From: Atlantibacter sp032062175
GTDB taxonomy: Bacteria > Pseudomonadota > Gammaproteobacteria > Enterobacterales > Enterobacteriaceae
Direction of reading: 5' to 3'
NCBI RefSeq assembly: GCF_032062175.1
Contig: NZ_DAMBQK010000001.1
Coordinates: 124,001 to 188,000 of the forward strand
DNA: 64,000 bases
Shown in pieces: positions 60,396 to 64,000 of this stretch. Position numbers and translations under genes: made by a program. Every line of letters begins with the position of its first letter. The stretch's first letter is position 1. The notes under the pieces were generated by a model that made no database searches, was not told where the DNA came from, and was given only the letters and a program-made list of their open reading frames with translations.

Positions 60396-61829
60396 ATGGT
60401 CTCTACAACCCCGTATAACGTAAAACAGCGCGCCGAAGACCGGCTGCAAATCCTCAAATTGCTGGCGGCGGATAAAGCGGTCACTCAGGGCATACTCGGC
60501 AAACTCGCGCCGGGGCATCACGATGCCGAGCAGGTGCTGGAAGCGATCGATAACATCGCCTTACGGGTGCAGCGCCTGCCTGCACCGGATCTCGCTGATA
60601 CCCTGGAATCTCTCCCGTCGGAAGAGCGTCACGCCATCTGGCGATTGGTGGGCGATGAAAAGCGCGGCCACGTTCTGCTCGAAGCCTCGGATAACGTCTG
60701 GGACGATCTGATCGACGAGATGAGCGACCAGGCATTGATTGACGCTATCAGCACCCTGGATATCGACGAACAGATTTATATCGCCCAACACCTGCCGCGC
60801 AATTTGATCGGCCGCCTGCTGACCTCACTCCCGGCCCGCGAGCGCGCCCGGGCGCGCCAGATGCTGATGTACGATAAAAACAGCGTCGGCGCGATCATGG
60901 AATTTGAGGTGATCACCGTACGCCCGGAGATCACCCTGGCGACGGTACAGCGCTACCTCCGTCGGTTGGGTAAAATGCCGCACAACACCGACAAACTGTT
61001 TGTGGTCAATCGCGATAACACCCTGATTGGCGAACTGGAGTTAACCACTATTTTACTCAACCGCCAGCAGGCGGTGGTGTGCGACGTGATGGATGCCAAC
61101 CCGGTGATCCTGACGCCGGAAGTTCGCGACGAGGATGCGGCGCGTATTTTCGAACGCGATAACCTGGTGAGCGCTGCCGTGGTGAACGAGCGGGGCAGAC
61201 TAATTGGCCGTCTGACCATCGATGAGATCGTAGATGTGGTATACGAAGAAACCGATAACGATCTGCGCCGAATGGGGGGCTTAAGCACCGAAGAAGACGT
61301 GTTCGCGCCGGTAGCCAAAGCGGTAAAAACCCGCTGGGCGTGGCTGGCGATTAACCTTTGCACCGCGTTTATCGCCTCGCGGGTCATCGATGGATTTGAA
61401 CATACCATCGCGCAACTGGTGGCGCTGGCGTCATTAATGCCTATTGTGGCGGGGATTGGCGGCAATACCGGCAATCAGACCATTACCATGATTGTGCGCG
61501 CTCTGGCGCTGGGGCAAATCCAGCCGGGCAATATTCACTTCCTGATGCTGCGCGAAATCGGCGTGGCGCTGATTAATGGCCTGGTGTGGGGAGGCATTAT
61601 GGGCGGCGTCACCTGGTGGCTGTACGACGACCGGGCGCTGGGCGGGGTCATGACGCTGGCGATGATGCTCAATTTATTGGTGGCAGCAATCATGGGCGTG
61701 CTGATCCCGATGATCATGACCCGCTTAGGGCGCGACCCGGCGATTGGCTCCAGCGTGATGATCACCGCGATCACCGATACCGGTGGGTTCTTTATTTTCC
61801 TCGGGCTGGCAACGCTGTTCCTGCTGTAA
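60396..61829 (+). CDS. mgtE: MgtE-family magnesium channel
   Basis: A 477-residue magnesium channel of the MgtE/SLC41 family in the inner membrane. The N-terminal superhelical domain (about residues 20-135) is followed by two CBS domains (residues 140-270), which sense cytosolic Mg2+. Five transmembrane helices form the pore. The filter region GIGGNTGNQTITM and the Mg-binding Asp in MITAITDTGGFFIFL are intact. E. coli K-12 has no mgtE, relying on CorA and MgtA, so this is an accessory gene here. It is convergent with the transaldolase gene. Confidence 0.93.
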   Translation: MVSTTPYNVKQRAEDRLQILKLLAADKAVTQGILGKLAPGHHDAEQVLEAIDNIALRVQRLPAPDLADTLESLPSEERHAIWRLVGDEKRGHVLLEASDNVWDDLIDEMSDQALIDAISTLDIDEQIYIAQHLPRNLIGRLLTSLPARERARARQMLMYDKNSVGAIMEFEVITVRPEITLATVQRYLRRLGKMPHNTDKLFVVNRDNTLIGELELTTILLNRQQAVVCDVMDANPVILTPEVRDEDAARIFERDNLVSAAVVNERGRLIGRLTIDEIVDVVYEETDNDLRRMGGLSTEEDVFAPVAKAVKTRWAWLAINLCTAFIASRVIDGFEHTIAQLVALASLMPIVAGIGGNTGNQTITMIVRALALGQIQPGNIHFLMLREIGVALINGLVWGGIMGGVTWWLYDDRALGGVMTLAMMLNLLVAAIMGVLIPMIMTRLGRDPAIGSSVMITAITDTGGFFIFLGLATLFLL

Positions 61830-61851
61830 AAAAGGGCCGCATTTGCGGCCC
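61828..61851 (-). terminator. Intrinsic terminator after the transaldolase gene
   Basis: GGGCCGC (61834-61840) and GCGGCCC (61845-61851) form a 7-bp stem with an ATTT loop. On the minus strand it is followed by six U residues, so it ends the transaldolase operon. It may also act weakly on mgtE. Confidence 0.85.
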
Positions 61852-61857
61852 CGTTGC

Positions 61858-62838
61858 TTATTCGGCTAAAGAAGGGACTGCCTGTTGCGCGAGCTTCGCG
61901 GCAAGCATGGCTTCCAGTTTGTCCTGATCTTCAGCGAACAGGCGGATCCCTTCCGCCAGCTTATCTACCGCCATAGCATCCTGATGATGCTGCCAGTAGA
62001 ACTCGGCTTCGCTAATCGGCGATGGACGGTTTTCCACCGCCACATCGGCGCTCAGTTTCGCCTCAACGCTGCCTTCCCGTGCGTCCAGTTCGCTTAACAG
62101 AGCAGGGGAAATGGTCAGGCGATCGCAACCGGCTAACGCCAGTACCTGCTCCGTTTTACGGAAACTGGCACCCATGATCACCGTCGGATAACGATGCGCT
62201 TTGTAGTAACGGTAGATATCCCGCACCGACACCACGCCAGGGTCGCTTTCCGCTTGGTAAGTTTCCTGCGGCTGATGCTGTTGATACCAGTCGTATATCC
62301 GCCCGACGAACGGCGAAATCAAATACACCCCTGCTTCGGCGCAGGCGCGGGCCTGGGCGAAAGAGAACAGCAGCGTCAGGTTGCAATTAATCCCTTCGTT
62401 TTCCAGTTCTTCGGCGGCGCGAATGCCTTGCCAGGTAGCGGCAAGCTTAATCAGAATGCGCGATTTATCGACGCCCTGTTGCTGATACAGGCGGACAAGC
62501 TTACGCGCTTTGGCGACACACAGTCCGCGATCGAACGAAAGGCGTGCATCCACTTCAGTTGAAACGCGCCCCGGCACGTGCTTAAGCAGTTCCAGTCCAA
62601 TATTCACCGCCAGCTTGTCGCTGGCGTTGATGATCTGCGTTTCACGGTTGCCGCCCTGTTGAACGGCGAACTGGATCGCGTCGTCGATGAGCGGTTGATA
62701 GTGAGGGATGGCCGCCGCCTTGAGGATCAGCGACGGATTAGTGGTAGCGTCCTGCGGTTTGAAACGGCGAACGGCCTCGATATCGCCGCTGTCCGCCACC
62801 ACGGTAGTGATACGTTTGAGTGCATCTAACTGACTCAT
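61858..62838 (-). CDS. Transaldolase (TalA-like)
   Basis: A 326-residue transaldolase, close to E. coli TalA/TalB (316-317 residues), which interconverts sedoheptulose-7-phosphate plus glyceraldehyde-3-phosphate with fructose-6-phosphate plus erythrose-4-phosphate. The Schiff-base lysine lies in RILIKLAATWQGIRAAEEL near residue 133, and the TTNPSL and SPFVGRIYDWY motifs are intact. AAGGAT precedes the ATG at 62838; TTG at 62844 is in frame but less likely. In E. coli talA sits elsewhere beside tktB; here it follows an RpiB-family gene by 45 nt, which suggests a dedicated sugar pathway. A housekeeping tal gene elsewhere in the genome is expected. Confidence 0.93.
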   Translation of the reverse strand: MSQLDALKRITTVVADSGDIEAVRRFKPQDATTNPSLILKAAAIPHYQPLIDDAIQFAVQQGGNRETQIINASDKLAVNIGLELLKHVPGRVSTEVDARLSFDRGLCVAKARKLVRLYQQQGVDKSRILIKLAATWQGIRAAEELENEGINCNLTLLFSFAQARACAEAGVYLISPFVGRIYDWYQQHQPQETYQAESDPGVVSVRDIYRYYKAHRYPTVIMGASFRKTEQVLALAGCDRLTISPALLSELDAREGSVEAKLSADVAVENRPSPISEAEFYWQHHQDAMAVDKLAEGIRLFAEDQDKLEAMLAAKLAQQAVPSLAE

Positions 62839-62883
62839 GATCAAGATCCTTTCAGAGCTCAGAGGTTAAGCGGCAGCCGGAGA

Positions 62884-63342
62884 TTACGCAGACTTGCCCA
62901 GATTCTCGTAATACGTGATTTTTTCGACTTTCGGCGCGGAGCGTCCGCCTTCGAATTCCGACGCCAGCCACACGTCAACGATATTCTTCGCCAGTTCCGG
63001 GCCGATCACGCGTGCGCCCAGGGTCATTACCTGCGCGTCATTGCTTTTACGGGCGCGTTCGGCGGAATACGTGTCGTGACACTGGGCCGCGCGCACGCCG
63101 GGGACTTTGTTAGCGACAATCGCCATCCCGATGCCGGTACCACACAGCAAAATGCCGCGCGGGTAGGTGCCGTCGCCGATGGCGCTGGCGAGGTTAAAGG
63201 CGATATCCGGGTAAATTAACGGGTTGTCGCCGACGTCATGGCTGAAATCGACGACTTCAATACCTTTTGACTGCAAATGGGACTTCACCAGATTCTTCAG
63301 CTCCGTCGCTGCATCATCAGCACCAATCGCAATTGTTAACAT
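62884..63342 (-). CDS. RpiB/LacAB-family sugar-phosphate isomerase
   Basis: A 152-residue member of the RpiB/LacAB family. The catalytic Cys67 is present in GILLCGTGIGM, and the NDAQVMTLGARVIG segment fits the fold. However, E. coli RpiB has His10 in GCDH and His99 in RQHND, whereas this protein has Asp10 in GADD and Ser100 in RKSND. Those histidines act in phosphate binding and ring opening of ribose-5-phosphate, so the substrate may be another sugar phosphate, such as a linear tetrose phosphate handled by related isomerases (EryI/DerI type). It is first in a two-gene minus-strand operon with the transaldolase and divergent from an MFS transporter. Family certain, substrate inferred. Confidence 0.85.
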   Translation of the reverse strand: MLTIAIGADDAATELKNLVKSHLQSKGIEVVDFSHDVGDNPLIYPDIAFNLASAIGDGTYPRGILLCGTGIGMAIVANKVPGVRAAQCHDTYSAERARKSNDAQVMTLGARVIGPELAKNIVDVWLASEFEGGRSAPKVEKITYYENLGKSA

Positions 63343-63380
63343 AGTGGTTTCCTCACATCAGGGTACAGGGGAAGTTTGGC

Positions 63381-63413
63381 TGTTCATCTGAACGGGTTCT
63401 ATTCATGTGAACA
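63381..63413. promoter_or_regulatory. Two palindromic operator-like sites near the isomerase gene
   Basis: TGTTCATCTGAAC (63381-63393) and TTCATGTGAACA (63402-63413) are two palindromes with centres about 19 bp apart, 40-70 nt upstream of the RpiB-like gene. Both fit GTTCAT-N(0-1)-TGAAC-type symmetry and recur further along the intergenic region. Confidence 0.6.
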
Positions 63414-63464
63414 ATCTCTGGCTGGATAAAAAGTAGCTTTTAATAAACATAAGTTCAACACATT

Positions 63465-63474
63465 TTCATATGAA
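63465..63474. promoter_or_regulatory. Third palindromic operator-like site
   Basis: TTCATATGAA is a perfect 10-bp palindrome, extended on the right to TGAACA, matching the sites at 63381-63413. A lone GTTCAA half-site lies at 63453. Confidence 0.55.
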
Positions 63475-63542
63475 CAGTTAAAAATGACCATCACTACCTC
63501 TTTTTAGGGTTGGAATCCCCGCGTATCGCTCAAAATAGACAT

Positions 63543-63558
63543 TTTGAGGACGATCACA
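63543..63558. promoter_or_regulatory. CRP-binding site in the divergent promoter region
   Basis: TTTGA-N6-TCACA differs from the CRP core TGTGA-N6-TCACA at one position. It lies about 200 nt from each divergent gene, suggesting catabolite control of both. Confidence 0.6.
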
Positions 63559-63590
63559 ATTTCATGGGATACTCATTTGCACAAATCTTA

Positions 63591-63607
63591 TGAACTGTTA
63601 ATGTTCA
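63591..63607. promoter_or_regulatory. Fourth operator-like inverted repeat
   Basis: TGAAC (63591-63595) and GTTCA (63603-63607) form an inverted repeat with a 7-bp centre and use the same half-site as the other operator-like sequences. It is about 140 nt upstream of the MFS gene. Confidence 0.5.
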
Positions 63608-63744
63608 TTTGTCATGTAGCGAAAATGTGAATAGGAAACGCCAATAGATATGGAACGGGGCTTATCCATAATCGCGATTTATAGACAACACCCATTTTCC
63701 TCTGATCCCACCGGTAACCCGATTTACCCGGAAGGAGAGACACT

Positions 63745-64000
63745 GTGACCAGCACTCATCAAAACGTAGCGACTGACGTAGAAAAGTCAGCCATTCGTAA
63801 GATCTCAATTCGTCTTGTGCCATTTGTTGCTCTGATGTTCTTTATTAACTTCCTCGACAGGACGGCCATCTCGTTTGCTGGCCCTAACGGCATGATGGAT
63901 GACCTGGGTATTCAGGTCGCACAGTTCGGCCTGGCCTCCGGGATTTTCTTTATCGGCTATATTCTGCTGGAAGTGCCCAGCAACCTGGCGCTGCACCGCT
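63745..64000 (+). CDS. MFS transporter, anion:cation symporter family (5' part)
   Basis: The first 85 codons of a transporter gene run off the window end. Translation starts at GTG 63745, five bases after GAAGGAGAG. The protein begins with a 20-residue polar tail, then a first membrane helix LVPFVALMFFINFLDRTAISFAG. The helix 1-loop motif (NFLDRTAISFAGP) is typical of the phthalate/hexuronate (ACS) branch of the major facilitator superfamily, whose members carry sugar acids and related anions. A second helix follows (FGLASGIFFIGYILLEVPSN). Substrate unknown; divergent from the isomerase-transaldolase pair. Confidence 0.88.
   Translation, partial: MTSTHQNVATDVEKSAIRKISIRLVPFVALMFFINFLDRTAISFAGPNGMMDDLGIQVAQFGLASGIFFIGYILLEVPSNLALHR

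Noticed and set aside
1..64000. CRISPR arrays, transposases, integrases, prophage genes, tRNA or rRNA genes
   Set aside because: No spaced repeat arrays, mobile-element proteins or RNA-gene signatures other than MicF were found on reading through the window.

Overview
The window is a chromosomal stretch of a bacterium in the family Enterobacteriaceae. Almost every gene has a close, recognisable counterpart in Escherichia coli K-12, usually of nearly identical length and in the same relative order. It is probably not E. coli or Salmonella. It carries a KatA-type catalase and an MgtE magnesium channel, and several genes found here in E. coli are absent: the arn/pmrD lipid-A locus, glpQ/inaA and yfaL. 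A relative such as Enterobacter, Kosakonia or another close genus fits, but I cannot name the species.

Layout. 1-11846: respiratory complex I operon nuoE(partial)-F-G-H-I-J-K-L-M-N, mostly with 4-nt start/stop overlaps. 11979-15378: yfbK, rbn, elaA, elaB. 15494-22491: menaquinone operon menF-D-H-B-C-E. 22493-26553: nudI, a KatA-type catalase, yfaZ, yfaY. 26585-32259: anaerobic glycerol-3-phosphate operon glpABC (minus) divergent from glpT. 32299-36025: class Ia ribonucleotide reductase nrdA-nrdB-yfaE (minus). 36374-39903: ubiG and gyrA, divergent. 39953-47218: acetoacetate operon atoDAEB and its two-component system atoSC (all minus). 47392-53610: Rcs phosphorelay, rcsC (plus) facing rcsDB (minus). 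53989-55539: sRNA micF divergent from ompC. 55652-60223: apbE, ada-alkB, yojI. 60396-64000: accessory block with mgtE, a transaldolase, an RpiB-family isomerase and the start of an MFS transporter, cut by the window end.

The genes cover NADH oxidation into the quinone pool (nuo, men, ubiG, glpABC), nucleotide and DNA metabolism (nrd, gyrA, ada/alkB), envelope stress and porin control (rcs, micF, ompC) and carbon scavenging (glpT, ato, and the terminal sugar block). Regulatory sites readable in the DNA include GlpR and CRP sites at glp, a sigma-54 promoter with a remote AtoC palindrome at atoD, DnaA and NrdR boxes at nrdA, OmpR and MicF elements at ompC, and an Ada box.

Most of the window is well-known core genome. 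The least explained parts are the terminal cassette (61858-64000), with its array of TTCAT/ATGAA-type palindromes and an RpiB homologue lacking two signature histidines; a long interrupted palindrome just upstream of the catalase gene; and yfbK, which lies between two near-identical 40-bp terminator-containing direct repeats. I found no CRISPR array, insertion sequence, prophage, tRNA or rRNA.
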